Assembly (NCBI GenBank): GCA_900143635.1
Contig: FREY01000014.1
Location: 35,073-99,072 of the forward strand
Length of the DNA: 64,000 nt
From: Rhodobacteraceae bacterium Alg231-04
Lineage (GTDB): Bacteria; Pseudomonadota; Alphaproteobacteria; Rhodobacterales; Rhodobacteraceae
Direction: 5' to 3'
Both the position numbers and the translations under genes were made by a program. The notes under the pieces are model-generated. The model was not told where the DNA came from and made no database searches. It saw only the letters and a program-made list of their open reading frames with translations. Positions 31,160 to 41,193 of this stretch are shown here, piece by piece. Each line of letters starts with the position of its first letter. The first letter of the stretch is position 1.

Positions 31160-32202
31160 GCGGTGTACAGATGATTACGGTCTCCGAAGACGATGGCGGC
31201 CAGCGTGTAGACCGTTGGCTGCGTCGGCTTTTTCCGCATGTCAGCCAAGGGCGCATTGAGAAGATGTGCCGCAAGGGAGAGCTGCGGGTGGACGGCGGCC
31301 GGGTGAAGGCCTCGTCCCGTGTCGAAACTGGCCAGAGCGTGCGGGTTCCGCCGCTGCCGGACAAGGACCACAAGCCACAGGAAGCCCGCGAGATCAGAAT
31401 CTCGGCGGCGGATCAGAAGATGATCCAGTCTTGCGTGATCTACCGTGACGATGATGTGATCGTGCTGAACAAACCGGCTGGTTTGGCAGTGCAGGGCGGC
31501 AGCGGCACCACCAAACATGTGGATGGCCTGTCAGAGGCACTGCGGTTTGGCGCCGAGGATAAACCGCGTCTGGTGCATCGTCTGGACAAGGACACATCCG
31601 GAGTTCTGGTACTGGCACGCAATCGCAAGGCCGCACAGGCGCTGACCGCTGCGTTCCGCCACAAGAATACCCGCAAGATTTACTGGGCGCTGGTTGCCGG
31701 CGTGCCGACCCCCTACCTGGGCGAGATCAAGACTGGTCTGGTAAAGGCGGGTGGTCATGGGGCCAAAGGCGAGGGCGAAAAGATGATCTGCGTGGATCCG
31801 CGCGACATTGACCAAACGCCGGGCGCCAAGCGGGCCTATACGCATTATGCCACGCTATACCGGGTTGCCTCGCGAGCGGCCTGGGTGGCGATGGAGCCGA
31901 TCACTGGCCGCACCCACCAGCTGCGGGCGCATATGGCCGGTATCGGTCACCCGATTGCTGGCGACGGCAAATATGGTGGATCGGGTCAGGAAAACATGGG
32001 CGATGGATGGGGATCGCAGATGGGGGGCATGATCTCCAAAAAGCTGCATCTTCATGCGCGTCGTCTGGTGTTTGAACACCCGGTCACCGGCAAACCCGTT
32101 GATATGGTCGCCCCGCTGCCGGAACACATGAAGCACAGCTGGGATACCTTTGGCTGGTCCGAAGATCTGGCCGCCTGCGATCCCTTCGAGAAACTTCAGT
32201 GA
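31156..32202 (+). CDS. RluA-family 23S rRNA pseudouridine synthase (RluC-like)
   Basis: 348 aa. N-terminal S4 RNA-binding domain (QRVDRWLRRLFPHVSQGRIEKMCRKGELRVDGGRVKASSRV), then the catalytic domain with HRLDKDTSGVLVLARN, where Asp is the nucleophile, and GRTHQLRAHMAGIGHPIAGDGKYG. Domain order and length fit RluC (positions 955/2504/2580 in E. coli). Overlaps crcB and the HAD gene by 4 bp each. Confidence 0.9.
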   Translation: MSGVQMITVSEDDGGQRVDRWLRRLFPHVSQGRIEKMCRKGELRVDGGRVKASSRVETGQSVRVPPLPDKDHKPQEAREIRISAADQKMIQSCVIYRDDDVIVLNKPAGLAVQGGSGTTKHVDGLSEALRFGAEDKPRLVHRLDKDTSGVLVLARNRKAAQALTAAFRHKNTRKIYWALVAGVPTPYLGEIKTGLVKAGGHGAKGEGEKMICVDPRDIDQTPGAKRAYTHYATLYRVASRAAWVAMEPITGRTHQLRAHMAGIGHPIAGDGKYGGSGQENMGDGWGSQMGGMISKKLHLHARRLVFEHPVTGKPVDMVAPLPEHMKHSWDTFGWSEDLAACDPFEKLQ

Positions 32203-32867
32203 GCACAGCTCTGCGGCTGGTCCTATTTGATGTGGACGGCACGCTGGTCGACAGTCAGGGCGCCATCGTTGGCGCAATGACCGCTGCCTTTGCGGCGGTT
32301 CGCATGGATGCGCCGTCGCGGGATGTGATGCTGTCGGTGGTCGGGCTCTCTCTGGATCTGGTGATGCGGGAACTGGCGCCGGGGGCGGATGACGTCACCC
32401 ATGCGGCGCTGGTCGAGGGCTACAAATCTTCCTTCATGGCCGCGCGCAAGGCGGCTGGGGCGGGTCATTCACCCCTGTATCCGGGGGCGCGGGCTGCGCT
32501 GGATCAGTTGCATGCGGTGCCCAACTATCTGCTTGGGGTGGCAACGGGAAAATCCCAACGCGGTGTCGAGGCGCTGATAGCGGCGCATGGGCTGGACTTT
32601 TTCGTAACCCGTCAGGTTGCAGACCACCATCCGTCGAAGCCGCATCCATCGATGGTTTTGACGGCTATGGCGGAAACCGGTGTGGCCGCGAAGGATACTG
32701 TTATGATTGGCGATACCTCCTTTGATATCGACATGGGGCGGGCTGCAGGCGTATGTACGGTTGCGGTTGATTGGGGGTTTCACCCCGCTGAGAAATTGGG
32801 TGCGGATCATATCATCCGTGACTACGAAGAACTGATGCCGCTGCTGGCGGATATCTGGGGGGCATGA
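32199..32867 (+). CDS. HAD family hydrolase, phosphoglycolate phosphatase-like
   Basis: 222 aa, starting at GTG 32199 inside the previous stop (GTGA). HAD motif I is LFDVDGTLVDSQGA with both Asp; motif II is GVATGKS, Lys is in HHPSKPHPSM, and motif IV is MIGDTSFDIDMGRAAG. The alpha-helical cap lies between motifs I and II. Substrate not determined; Gph-like phosphatases remove 2-phosphoglycolate. Confidence 0.9.
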   Translation: MSTALRLVLFDVDGTLVDSQGAIVGAMTAAFAAVRMDAPSRDVMLSVVGLSLDLVMRELAPGADDVTHAALVEGYKSSFMAARKAAGAGHSPLYPGARAALDQLHAVPNYLLGVATGKSQRGVEALIAAHGLDFFVTRQVADHHPSKPHPSMVLTAMAETGVAAKDTVMIGDTSFDIDMGRAAGVCTVAVDWGFHPAEKLGADHIIRDYEELMPLLADIWGA

Positions 32868-33574
32868 CGATGGGTGATTGGAAACAAAAGCGGTTCTGGA
32901 AAGAGGTCTCGGTTGCAGAGACGGAAGCTGGTTTTACCGTGGAACTGGACGGTCGATCGGTTAAAACCCCGGCCAAGGTTCTTCTGGAAGTGCCGACCGC
33001 AAAAATGGCCCGCGCCATTGCGGCAGAATGGGACGCGCAGGAAGAGGGCGTGAACCCGGACAGCATGCCGTTCACCCGTTCCGCCAACGCATCGATAGAC
33101 AAAGTGCGCCATCAGCACGCTGAGGTTGCCGATATGCTGGCGGCCTATGGTGACAGTGATCTGCTGTGCTATCGCGCAGATACACCTGAGGGTTTGGTCA
33201 AACGGCAGGCAGAGAAATGGGATCCGCTGCTGGACTGGGCGGCCGAAACGCTCGGGGCCCGGCTAGAGCCGCGAACCGGTCTGATGCATCAGCCGCAGGC
33301 GGCCGACCAGCTGGACGTACTCAGCGCTCGTGTCCATGCAATGACTGATTTCCAACTGGCGGCGTTTCACGATCTTGTTGGCATCTCGGGATCGCTGATT
33401 CTTGGCTTTGCGGCGGCTCTGGGCTGGGGCAAACCTGAGGAAATCTGGCTGATTTCCCGTTTGGACGAGATATGGCAGGAAGAGCAGTGGGGCCCCGATG
33501 AGGAAGCCCTGATAGAGGCCGCTGCCAAGCGTGGGGCCTTCCTGCATGCCAAGGCTTTCTACGACATTAGTTGA
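32864..33574 (+). CDS. ATP12 family F1-ATPase assembly chaperone
   Basis: 236 aa. KRFWKEVSVAETEAGFTVELDGRSVKTPAKVLLEVPT is the ATP12 start and EWDAQEEGVNPDSMPFTRSANASID is the second hallmark; GDSDLLCYRADTPEGLVKRQAEKWDPLLDW follows. In mitochondria ATP12 escorts the F1 alpha subunit; alphaproteobacterial homologues are assumed similar. ATGA overlap with the HAD gene. Confidence 0.92.
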   Translation: MTMGDWKQKRFWKEVSVAETEAGFTVELDGRSVKTPAKVLLEVPTAKMARAIAAEWDAQEEGVNPDSMPFTRSANASIDKVRHQHAEVADMLAAYGDSDLLCYRADTPEGLVKRQAEKWDPLLDWAAETLGARLEPRTGLMHQPQAADQLDVLSARVHAMTDFQLAAFHDLVGISGSLILGFAAALGWGKPEEIWLISRLDEIWQEEQWGPDEEALIEAAAKRGAFLHAKAFYDIS

Positions 33575-33802
33575 TAAACCACTATTTGGTTTACGTAAGG
33601 TAACCGGGAAAATCCCAGTGTTTCTCCCCCCTTGGCAGGGGGGAACCCGATTAGAATTCCTGATACAACACTTGACGTTTGTTGATGATTGCGCCCAAAC
33701 TTAGCCCTGAAGTGAAGGAAACTTCGGTTCAGATTAAGTACCTGGTGCGAATACGCCGGGATAAAACCGTCCAACGAGGCGGAAAATCAGGAAGAGGTAA
33801 AA

Positions 33803-34819
33803 ATGAAAAAATCCGTATTTATGGGTGCACTGACCCTGGCCGGTCTGGCCGCTGGCGCTGCGGCTGCTGGCACGCTGGACGACGTAAAGGCACGCGGCAA
33901 GCTGAATTGCGGCGTGACCACCGGTCTGGTTGGGTTTGCTGCCCCGAATGCGAATGGGGAATGGGAAGGTTTCGACGTGGCGGTATGCCGCGCTGTGGCC
34001 GCTGCTGTTCTGGGCGATTCCACAGCCGTGGAATTCGTGCCGACAACCGGCAAGACGCGCTTCACCGCGCTGGCTTCCGGCGAGATCGACATGCTGGCTC
34101 GGAACACCACCTGGACCTTCTCGCGCGATGTCGACCTGAAGTTCGAATTCACCGGCGTAAACTATTACGACGGTCAGGGCTTCATGGTCCCGAAAGAACT
34201 GGGCGTGTCTTCGGCCAAGGAACTGGACGGCGCCACCGTCTGTATCCAGACCGGCACCACCACCGAGCTGAACCTGGCCGATTTCTTCCGTGCCAATAAC
34301 ATCAGCTATGAGCCGGTTCCGATCGAAACCAACGCCGAAGCACAGCAGCAGTATCTGGCTGGCGCCTGCGACGTTTACACCACGGACGCCTCCGGCCTGG
34401 CCGCGACCCGCGCAACTTTCGATGATCCGGCCGCACATGTGCTGCTGCCCGAAATCATCTCGAAAGAGCCGCTGGGCCCGCTGGTTCGCCATGGCGACCA
34501 CGAGTGGGGTGACGTAGTTCGCTGGTCCCTGAACGCGCTGATCGCAGCCGAAGAGCTGGGCATCACATCCGCCAACATCGGTGAGATGGCTGCGGGCACC
34601 AACAACCCGGAAATCAACCGTCTGCTGGGCACCGAAGGTACCCTGGGCGAGATGCTGGGTCTGGACGCTGGCTGGGCGAAGAACGCCATCATGGTTGGCG
34701 GCAACTACGGTGAAGTCTTTGCCAAGAACATCGGCGAAGATACCCCCATCGGTCTGGCACGCGGCCTGAACGCACAGTGGACCAATGGCGGTCTGCTCTA
34801 CGCTCCGCCGTTCCGCTAA
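33803..34819 (+). CDS. aapJ: general L-amino-acid ABC transporter, periplasmic binding protein
   Basis: 338 aa with a signal peptide cleaved at AAAAGTLDDV. Mature start LDDVKARGKLNCGVTTGLVGFAAPNANGEWEGFDVAVCRAVAAAVLGD is typical of AapJ/BztA solute-binding proteins. The gene leads aapJQMP and is followed by an intra-operon terminator, as expected for the excess binding protein. Confidence 0.95.
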   Translation: MKKSVFMGALTLAGLAAGAAAAGTLDDVKARGKLNCGVTTGLVGFAAPNANGEWEGFDVAVCRAVAAAVLGDSTAVEFVPTTGKTRFTALASGEIDMLARNTTWTFSRDVDLKFEFTGVNYYDGQGFMVPKELGVSSAKELDGATVCIQTGTTTELNLADFFRANNISYEPVPIETNAEAQQQYLAGACDVYTTDASGLAATRATFDDPAAHVLLPEIISKEPLGPLVRHGDHEWGDVVRWSLNALIAAEELGITSANIGEMAAGTNNPEINRLLGTEGTLGEMLGLDAGWAKNAIMVGGNYGEVFAKNIGEDTPIGLARGLNAQWTNGGLLYAPPFR

Positions 34820-34830
34820 GTTCCAACGGA

Positions 34831-34860
34831 AAGGGCGCAGGCAAAACCTGCGCCCTTTTC
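34831..34860 (+). terminator. intra-operon terminator between aapJ and aapQ
   Basis: AAGGGCGCAGG-CAAAA-CCTGCGCCCTT followed by TTC. Partial termination would raise aapJ over the membrane genes. Confidence 0.8.
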
Positions 34861-34946
34861 ATTTCACGAATAACGCTTCGGATTTTGGACGAGTGGGGGC
34901 CAACCCTGCCGCAAAAATCAACCGAAGCACAGGGGATACATAGGTC

Positions 34947-36215
34947 ATGACCACACTCACTGACCCGCCGAAGGAGACGTTCCGCCTGTCGATGCTTTTG
35001 TACGACACGCGCTACCGGTCGGCGACTATCCAGGTCATCGCGATGTTTGCTTTCATGCTGCTCGCCGCCTGGCTCATCAACAATACAATCATCAACCTCA
35101 ACAATCTGGGTAAAGAGGTCACTTTCGGTTTCCTTGGCGAAACCGCGGGCTATGATATTAACCAGCGCTTGCTGGACTACAACAGCCAGGACAGCCACAT
35201 CCGTGCCGCCCTCATGGGGCTATTGAACACGCTGGTGGTTGCCGTTCTGGGCTGTATCACTGCCACCATCATCGGCGTTTTCGTTGGCGTTATGCGCCTG
35301 TCGTCGAACTGGCTGATCGCCCGTATCATGACAGTCTACGTCGAAACCTTCCGCAACGTGCCTGTGCTGCTGTGGATCGTTCTGGCGATGGCCATTCTGA
35401 TCGAAAGCCTGCCAGCGCCGCGCGCGTTCCGTGGCGAAGATGCCACCGCATCGATGAACCTCTTTGATTCGGTCGCCATTACCAACCGGGGTGTTTATAT
35501 TCCTGAGCCGCTGTTTTCGCGCAGCCTTGGCGATATTCACCTGCTTGGCGAACACGCATTGCGTTTTGACGTTTCGATGGATCTGATGGCCATCCTGATT
35601 GTCCTCGCGCTCAGCATTTTTGGCATGCGCAAGGTCTCTGCAAAGGCCAATGCCACGCAGGCAGCCACCGGCGATCGCCCGAAGACCTGGCATATCCAAT
35701 TGGGCCTTCTATTTGTTCCGATGATCGTGCTGTTGGTCGCTCTGGGCTTTCACCTTGGCTACCCGGAACTGAAGGGTTTCAACTTCAAGGGCGGCACGTA
35801 TATGCGCAATTCGCTGATTGCGCTGTGGCTGGCCCTGTCGCTGTATACGGCTGCGTTCATCGCGGAAATCGTTCGTGCTGGTATTCTGGCCATCTCCCAA
35901 GGTCAGACCGAGGCCGCATCCGCTCTGGGCCTGCGCCCGGGTCGCACCATGCGTCTGGTGATCCTGCCACAGGCCCTGCGGGTGATCATCCCGCCGATGA
36001 TTTCCAACTATCTGAACCTGACCAAAAACTCGTCTCTGGCGATTGCGGTGGGCTACATGGACATCACCGGTACGCTGGGCGGCATCACCATGAACCAAAC
36101 CGGCCGCGAGCTGGAATGCGTTCTGATGCTGATGCTGGTCTATCTGGCGATCTCGCTGTCCATCTCGGGCGTGATGAACTGGTACAACAACAGCGTAAAA
36201 CTGGTGGAGCGGTGA
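34947..36215 (+). CDS. aapQ: general L-amino-acid ABC transporter permease AapQ
   Basis: 422 aa. Inner-membrane permease with a large insertion between the first helices, typical of AapQ/BztB. The ABC-coupling EAA loop is EAASALGLRPGRTMRLVILPQALRVIIPP. Pairs with AapM as a heterodimer. Confidence 0.94.
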   Translation: MTTLTDPPKETFRLSMLLYDTRYRSATIQVIAMFAFMLLAAWLINNTIINLNNLGKEVTFGFLGETAGYDINQRLLDYNSQDSHIRAALMGLLNTLVVAVLGCITATIIGVFVGVMRLSSNWLIARIMTVYVETFRNVPVLLWIVLAMAILIESLPAPRAFRGEDATASMNLFDSVAITNRGVYIPEPLFSRSLGDIHLLGEHALRFDVSMDLMAILIVLALSIFGMRKVSAKANATQAATGDRPKTWHIQLGLLFVPMIVLLVALGFHLGYPELKGFNFKGGTYMRNSLIALWLALSLYTAAFIAEIVRAGILAISQGQTEAASALGLRPGRTMRLVILPQALRVIIPPMISNYLNLTKNSSLAIAVGYMDITGTLGGITMNQTGRELECVLMLMLVYLAISLSISGVMNWYNNSVKLVER

Positions 36216-36216
36216 T

Positions 36217-37521
36217 ATGAGTGACATTTCCTTTGTCCGCAAAGAAATGCTGCCGGAAAAGGCTCCGCCAGCATCCGAAGTCGGCGCCATTGGCTGGGCC
36301 CGGCACAACCTTTTTTCGGGTTGGGTCAATTCGATCCTGACCCTCGTTTCCCTCTACGCCATCTACTATGTGCTGGCGGGTGTTCTGCCCTGGATCCTGC
36401 AGTCTTCCTGGTCGGCGCAATCGCTGAAAGAATGCCGTGAGGTGTTCGAGGCGGCCTATGGCACGACCCATGGCCATGCCTGCTGGGGGGTGATCAACGA
36501 ACGCTGGTTGCAGCTCTTGTTTGGCTTCTATCCGCCTGAGCTCTACTGGCGTCCGATCCTCGCGCTGCTCCTGCTGCTGGTTGCGCTCAGCCCTGTGCTG
36601 TTTGCCGATCATGTGTCCTATAAGGTTTTGCGGTTCACCGCCATCTATCCATTCCTGATGGTCTGGCTGATGTGGGGCGGGCCGATTTGGGGGCCGATCA
36701 GTGCGGCGATGGGGTTTGTCGTTGGCTTTGCCATCCTGAAGTTCGGCACCGGACGTATGGGTGAACTGGCCGCGATGATCGCAGCCGTGGCCGGGGCGGT
36801 GGTCTGGTGGCTGCTGTTGTCAGGCACGTTCTCCTCGGTCATGTCGTCGATCCTGCCCATTGCTATCCAGTCGGTCGAGAGCCGTCAGTTCGGCGGCTTC
36901 ATGCTGGCGCTTCTGTTGGGTGTTGTGGCCATTGGCGTCTCGCTGCCGATCGGCATTGTTCTGGCGCTGGGTCGTCAGTCCGATTTGCTGATCGTCAAGT
37001 CGCTCTGCATTGGCTTTATTGAGTTCATTCGCGGTGTGCCGCTGATCACCTTGCTGTTCGTGGCCTCCTTGCTGCTGAACATCTTCCTGCCGCCGGGGAC
37101 CAATTTTGACATCATCCTGCGGGTGATGATCATGATGACTCTCTTCTCGGCTGCCTATATGGCGGAAGTGATCCGGGGCGGTCTGGCAGCTCTGCCACGC
37201 GGCCAGTACGAGGGCGCTGACAGCCTTGGTCTGGACTACTGGCAGGCGCAGCGGCTGATCATCATGCCTCAGGCGCTCAAGATCTCCATTCCGGGCATCG
37301 TGAGCACCTTCATCGGGATCTTCAAGGATACGACACTGGTGTCTATCATCGGCTTGCTTGATGTGATCGGACTGGCAAGCGCCATCCGTGCTGACACTGC
37401 CTGGAACGGCATCTACTGGGAACTGTTCGCCTTCATCGCGTTCCTGTTCTTCGTCGTTTGCTTCTCCATGTCCCGTTATTCCATGTATCTGGAGCGCAAG
37501 CTTCAGACTGGCCACCGTTAA
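36217..37521 (+). CDS. aapM: general L-amino-acid ABC transporter permease AapM
   Basis: 434 aa, one base after aapQ. EAA loop GADSLGLDYWQAQRLIIMPQALKISIPG. The long N-terminal half has several extra helices (WLMWGGPIWGPISAAMGFVVGFAILKF), as in BztC/AapM. Confidence 0.94.
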   Translation: MSDISFVRKEMLPEKAPPASEVGAIGWARHNLFSGWVNSILTLVSLYAIYYVLAGVLPWILQSSWSAQSLKECREVFEAAYGTTHGHACWGVINERWLQLLFGFYPPELYWRPILALLLLLVALSPVLFADHVSYKVLRFTAIYPFLMVWLMWGGPIWGPISAAMGFVVGFAILKFGTGRMGELAAMIAAVAGAVVWWLLLSGTFSSVMSSILPIAIQSVESRQFGGFMLALLLGVVAIGVSLPIGIVLALGRQSDLLIVKSLCIGFIEFIRGVPLITLLFVASLLLNIFLPPGTNFDIILRVMIMMTLFSAAYMAEVIRGGLAALPRGQYEGADSLGLDYWQAQRLIIMPQALKISIPGIVSTFIGIFKDTTLVSIIGLLDVIGLASAIRADTAWNGIYWELFAFIAFLFFVVCFSMSRYSMYLERKLQTGHR

Positions 37522-37533
37522 GGAGTTCAACAC

Positions 37534-38325
37534 ATGTCTGAACTTATGACCGACCGCGCGATTGATCGCTCAAAGATGCAGGTGAGCGACAAGGTCGCCA
37601 TCGAAATCGCCAACATGAACAAGTGGTACGGATCGTTTCACGTGCTGCGCGACATCAACCTGACCGTCAATCAGGGCGAACGCATCGTCATTGCCGGCCC
37701 TTCGGGGTCCGGTAAATCCACCCTGATCCGCTGCCTGAACGCGCTGGAAGAGCACCAGCAGGGCAAGATCACCGTGGATGGCACCGTGTTGTCGAATGAT
37801 CTGAAGAACATCGACAAGATCCGCTCGGAAGTGGGGATGGTGTTCCAGCACTTCAACCTGTTCCCGCATCTGACGATCCTGGAAAACTGCACGCTGGCCC
37901 CGATCTGGGTGCGCAAGACGCCCAAGAAGGAAGCCGAAGAGCGGGCGATGCATTTCCTTGAAAAGGTGAAGATCCCCGAGCAGGCCGACAAATACCCCGG
38001 TCAGCTGTCTGGTGGTCAGCAGCAGCGTGTGGCGATTGCCCGTTCGCTGTGCATGATGCCGCGCATCATGCTGTTTGATGAACCGACATCGGCGCTGGAC
38101 CCTGAGATGATCAAAGAGGTTCTCGACACGATGATCGAGCTCGCAGAGGAAGGCATGACGATGCTCTGCGTGACCCACGAGATGGGCTTTGCCCGTCAGG
38201 TGGCGAACCGGGTGATCTTTATGGATGCCGGCCAGATTGTGGAGCAGAACGAACCGGAAGAGTTCTTCAACAATCCGCAATCTGAACGGACCAAGCTGTT
38301 CCTCAGCCAGATCCTGGGGCACTAA
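37534..38325 (+). CDS. aapP: general L-amino-acid ABC transporter ATP-binding protein
   Basis: 263 aa. Walker [11 protein letters not shown]-loop [10 protein letters not shown], signature [15 protein letters not shown], Walker [15 protein letters not shown] and H-loop VTHEMGFA are all intact. Closest to GlnQ/BztD. Last gene of the operon, followed by a terminator. Confidence 0.96.
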   Translation: MSELMTDRAIDRSKMQVSDKVAIEIANMNKWYGSFHVLRDINLTVNQGERIVIAGPSGSGKSTLIRCLNALEEHQQGKITVDGTVLSNDLKNIDKIRSEVGMVFQHFNLFPHLTILENCTLAPIWVRKTPKKEAEERAMHFLEKVKIPEQADKYPGQLSGGQQQRVAIARSLCMMPRIMLFDEPTSALDPEMIKEVLDTMIELAEEGMTMLCVTHEMGFARQVANRVIFMDAGQIVEQNEPEEFFNNPQSERTKLFLSQILGH

Positions 38326-38344
38326 CCTCCAGCATCAGAACAGG

Positions 38345-38373
38345 AAAGGCCGGGCATCTGCCCGGCCTTTTTC
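38345..38373 (+). terminator. terminator of the aap operon
   Basis: AAAGGCCGGGCATCTGCCCGGCCTTTTT. The stem also separates the aap operon from the convergent DUF411 gene. Confidence 0.87.
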
Positions 38374-38376
38374 GTA

Positions 38377-38826
38377 TCAGGAGTGGCTTTCGAAGACGTT
38401 TGTGTTTCCATCCGGCAGAATCATCAGCGTGTCGTAGGGCTCCACCTCATCGCCCATTTCCATCCCCGGAGAGCCAATGGGCATACCGGGCACAGTGATG
38501 CCAATGGCCTTGGGCCGTTCGGCCAGCAGGCGGCGGATGTCTGCGGCAGGCACGTGGCCTTCCACGATATAACCGTCGATCATCCCAGTGTGGCAGGAGG
38601 CGGTGTCTTCGGTCAGCCCGACGCGGGCCTTCAGTGCCCAGAGTTCTTCATCAGGGATCGCATGGGATTCGACAGTGAAGCCTGCAGCCCGCAGGTGGTC
38701 CTCCCAAGCGCCACAGCAGCCGCAGGTCGGAGATTTAACAACCCGTATCACACTGGTTGCGGCCAGGGCGGGCAGCTGCAGGGCAGGGAGTGCCGCAAGA
38801 GCGGCGAGGAGGGTGCGACGGTTCAT
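38377..38826 (-). CDS. DUF411 family metal-binding exported protein
   Basis: 149 aa from ATG 38826, which has GGAG eight bases before it. MNRRTLLAALAALPALQLPALAA has a twin-Arg-like signal. The mature part has CGCCGAWEDHLRAAGF (CxCC near the N-terminus), then TASCHTGMIDGYIVEGHVPAADIRRLL, and GITVPGMPIGSPGMEMGDEVEPYDTLMI with Met-rich segments. These are the DUF411 hallmarks; the family is linked to copper handling in other genomes. Confidence 0.88.
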   Translation of the reverse strand: MNRRTLLAALAALPALQLPALAATSVIRVVKSPTCGCCGAWEDHLRAAGFTVESHAIPDEELWALKARVGLTEDTASCHTGMIDGYIVEGHVPAADIRRLLAERPKAIGITVPGMPIGSPGMEMGDEVEPYDTLMILPDGNTNVFESHS

Positions 38827-38911
38827 CGGGGTCTCCGGAACTAGGGATCTTCCCGGGCAGATTAGTCCTGCGGGCACGGGCTGCTTTGACCTGGGTCACA
38901 CGGCTGAACCT

Positions 38912-39418
38912 TCAGGCAGCTTCCAGTGTCAGCAATTCGCGCGGGACGATGAAATCCACCACTTTGCCGCTGCCCCAACTCAGCTCGCTCCAGCTCGAGA
39001 TGTCGAACTCCAACACCAGCGTCGCGCCGGTGGGGAAATCGTCAAACCGCGGATGTAACGGTGGTCGGCTGGCCATGGAGTGGGCAAAGGCGGCAATGCC
39101 GGGATTGTGGCCCAGCAACATGGTGCGCGGATGTTCGGCCTCGGTCAGCACCTTGAACATGATCTTAGAGGTCGCAAGATACAGCCGTTCATTGAACAAG
39201 GCGGGGACGCCCAGCTCCATTCGATCCAGCGTTTCGCGGGTGCGCTGCGCCGGAGAGGAGATGACCTGATCCGGCAAAAGGTTGCGTTCCCGCAGGCAAT
39301 AGCCAAGGGCGGTCGCGGATCTGCGACCACGTTTGTTCAGCGGGCGGGCGTGATCGCTGGGGGCGCTTCCGTCCCAAGCGGATTTGGCGTGGCGGGTAAG
39401 AATAAGCGTGTAAGTCAT
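38912..39418 (-). CDS. SixA-type histidine phosphatase
   Basis: 168 aa. Catalytic RHAKSAW (Arg9, His10), SSPAQRTRETLD and GHNPGIAAFA, the pattern of SixA-like phosphohistidine phosphatases. The upstream 4Fe-4S gene stop shares one base with this start (TGATG), so the two are co-translated. Confidence 0.88.
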   Translation of the reverse strand: MTYTLILTRHAKSAWDGSAPSDHARPLNKRGRRSATALGYCLRERNLLPDQVISSPAQRTRETLDRMELGVPALFNERLYLATSKIMFKVLTEAEHPRTMLLGHNPGIAAFAHSMASRPPLHPRFDDFPTGATLVLEFDISSWSELSWGSGKVVDFIVPRELLTLEAA

Positions 39419-40086
39419 CAGTTATGAAAATACCCCATATGGTGGGCGGACTGATCAAAACACCGAGAAGCGCCTGCGCTAAGAGGGCAGGCGCGGCGTG
39501 CGAGGCATCCGCGTGACAGGCATTCACCACCCGTGGCAGTGTCCAGGTGGTTGTGACAAAGTGCCAGCCCATAGGGGCCTCCGTCAACCATTGCGTTCAC
39601 CGGGCAGGAAGTCAGGCAGGGCTTTGCCGAGCAGGCGAGGCAGGGTGACTGGGCCAGAGGCGGGCTTGGAATGTTGAATTCCTGCGCAAAATGCAGCGCG
39701 CCGCGATAGGAAACCATCATGCCCACGGCGTCATGTACCAGCATCTGCGAGGGCGATGTGAAGGCGCGGCCGGACATCAACGCCCAGCGAATGAACGGGG
39801 CGTAGGGCGGCCCGGTAAAGGGGTAATGCGGCTTTGCGTCCAGATCGGCGGCAAGGTTTGAAATCACCCGCGTTGACCAGCGGTCGATCGGGTGGGGGGC
39901 GCTGTCGCCATGCTCAGGCGAGTGTCTGAAGACATCCCAGAACCCCTCACCTGTGCCCAGCAGGATCAGCGTGCCCGAGGAGAGAGGCCCCTCCTCAGCG
40001 GCTCCGGGGTGGAAGCCACCGTAGATTTCAAGACCGGCCGCCTGTGCCGCCTGTTCTACTGAAGTGTAATCGATTGGTGCTGTCAT
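39418..40086 (-). CDS. 4Fe-4S ferredoxin-like protein
   Basis: 222 aa. The C-terminal third has CLACSAKPCLTSCPVNA (C-x2-C-x4-C-x3-CP), then CHNHLDTATGGECLSRGCLARRACP, so at least one [4Fe-4S] cluster and possibly two. The N-terminal 130 residues carry LILLGTGEGFWDVF and DRWSTRVI, which recall the QueG region, but no cobalamin site is evident. Function unknown; overlaps the SixA gene. Confidence 0.75.
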   Translation of the reverse strand: MTAPIDYTSVEQAAQAAGLEIYGGFHPGAAEEGPLSSGTLILLGTGEGFWDVFRHSPEHGDSAPHPIDRWSTRVISNLAADLDAKPHYPFTGPPYAPFIRWALMSGRAFTSPSQMLVHDAVGMMVSYRGALHFAQEFNIPSPPLAQSPCLACSAKPCLTSCPVNAMVDGGPYGLALCHNHLDTATGGECLSRGCLARRACPLSAGASRCFDQSAHHMGYFHN

Positions 40087-40130
40087 GCGGGCAGGCTAGC
40101 CAGAGCCTGCCACGCTGGCAACAAGATGGC

Positions 40131-40991
40131 CTAGGCGCGGATCATCGAGCCGGCACCGTGGTCGGTGAACAGCTCTAGAAGAACGGCGTTCTGGACCCGT
40201 CCATCAACGATGGTACAGGCGCGCACACCGCCGCGCACCGCGTCCAGCGCGGTTTCGGTTTTGGGGATCATGCCGCCAGCGATAACACCGCTTTTGGTCA
40301 TGGCTTCAACGTCCTTGGCGCGCAGTTCGGTTACCACCTCGCCGGTGGCATCTTTGACGCCGGCCACATCCGTCAGCAGCAGCAGCCGGTCGGCCTGCAA
40401 TGAGGACGCAATGGCGCCCGCAGCAGTGTCACCGTTGATGTTGAATGTCTCGCCTTCGCGGCCCGCACCCAAAGGCGCTATGACCGGGATCATATCTTTG
40501 GCAAATAGGTGATGCAGCAAAGTCGGGTTCATTTCCGCAGGGGTGCCGACAAAACCCAGATCCGGGTTGGTCTGATCACAGATGATCAGGTTTGCATCCT
40601 TGCCAGACAGGCCCACGCCCATGCCGCCCTGACGGTTGATCGCCTGCACAATGCGCTTGTTGACGAGGCCAGACAGCACCATCTCGACCACTTCGACGGT
40701 TGCCTTGTCAGTGACCCGCTTGCCGTTCACAAACTCGGACTGGATGTCCAGCTTGGCCAGCATTGCGTTGATCATCGGCCCGCCGCCATGCACGATCACC
40801 GGGTTCACGCCGACCTGACGCATCAGCACGATGTCACGGGCAAAACTGTCCATTGCCTCATCACTGCCCATGGCGTGGCCGCCCAGCTTGATGACAACAA
40901 TGGCGCCGTCATAGCGCTGCAGATAGGGCAGGGCAGACGACAGGGTTTCGGCGGTGGCAATCCAGTTGCGGTTCATGGTCTGTTTCTTCAT
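40131..40991 (-). CDS. argB: N-acetylglutamate kinase
   Basis: 286 aa from ATG 40991 (GAGGGA upstream); a second ATG at 40976 is possible. Arginine pathway, second step. Motifs: [54 protein letters not shown] and [15 protein letters not shown]. The longer upstream frame is not supported. Downstream of engB in the yidC cluster. Confidence 0.95.
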   Translation of the reverse strand: MKKQTMNRNWIATAETLSSALPYLQRYDGAIVVIKLGGHAMGSDEAMDSFARDIVLMRQVGVNPVIVHGGGPMINAMLAKLDIQSEFVNGKRVTDKATVEVVEMVLSGLVNKRIVQAINRQGGMGVGLSGKDANLIICDQTNPDLGFVGTPAEMNPTLLHHLFAKDMIPVIAPLGAGREGETFNINGDTAAGAIASSLQADRLLLLTDVAGVKDATGEVVTELRAKDVEAMTKSGVIAGGMIPKTETALDAVRGGVRACTIVDGRVQNAVLLELFTDHGAGSMIRA

Positions 40992-41193
40992 GGCTACGGT
41001 CCCTCTGGCAGGAGGTGTTACGCGGTTCACAGGCGGCTGCCAAGGGCTGGCTGGCGTCTTCCCATGTTGAGGCATGGGATAGGTGGGAAATGTGATGTCA
41101 AAGCCAAAAACGACCACAGTGCCCGGCGGATTTGCCCCCCCGTCGTCGTCAGAAACCACTCAGCAGCAGTTTTTACGCCGCGTGGTTGGACGC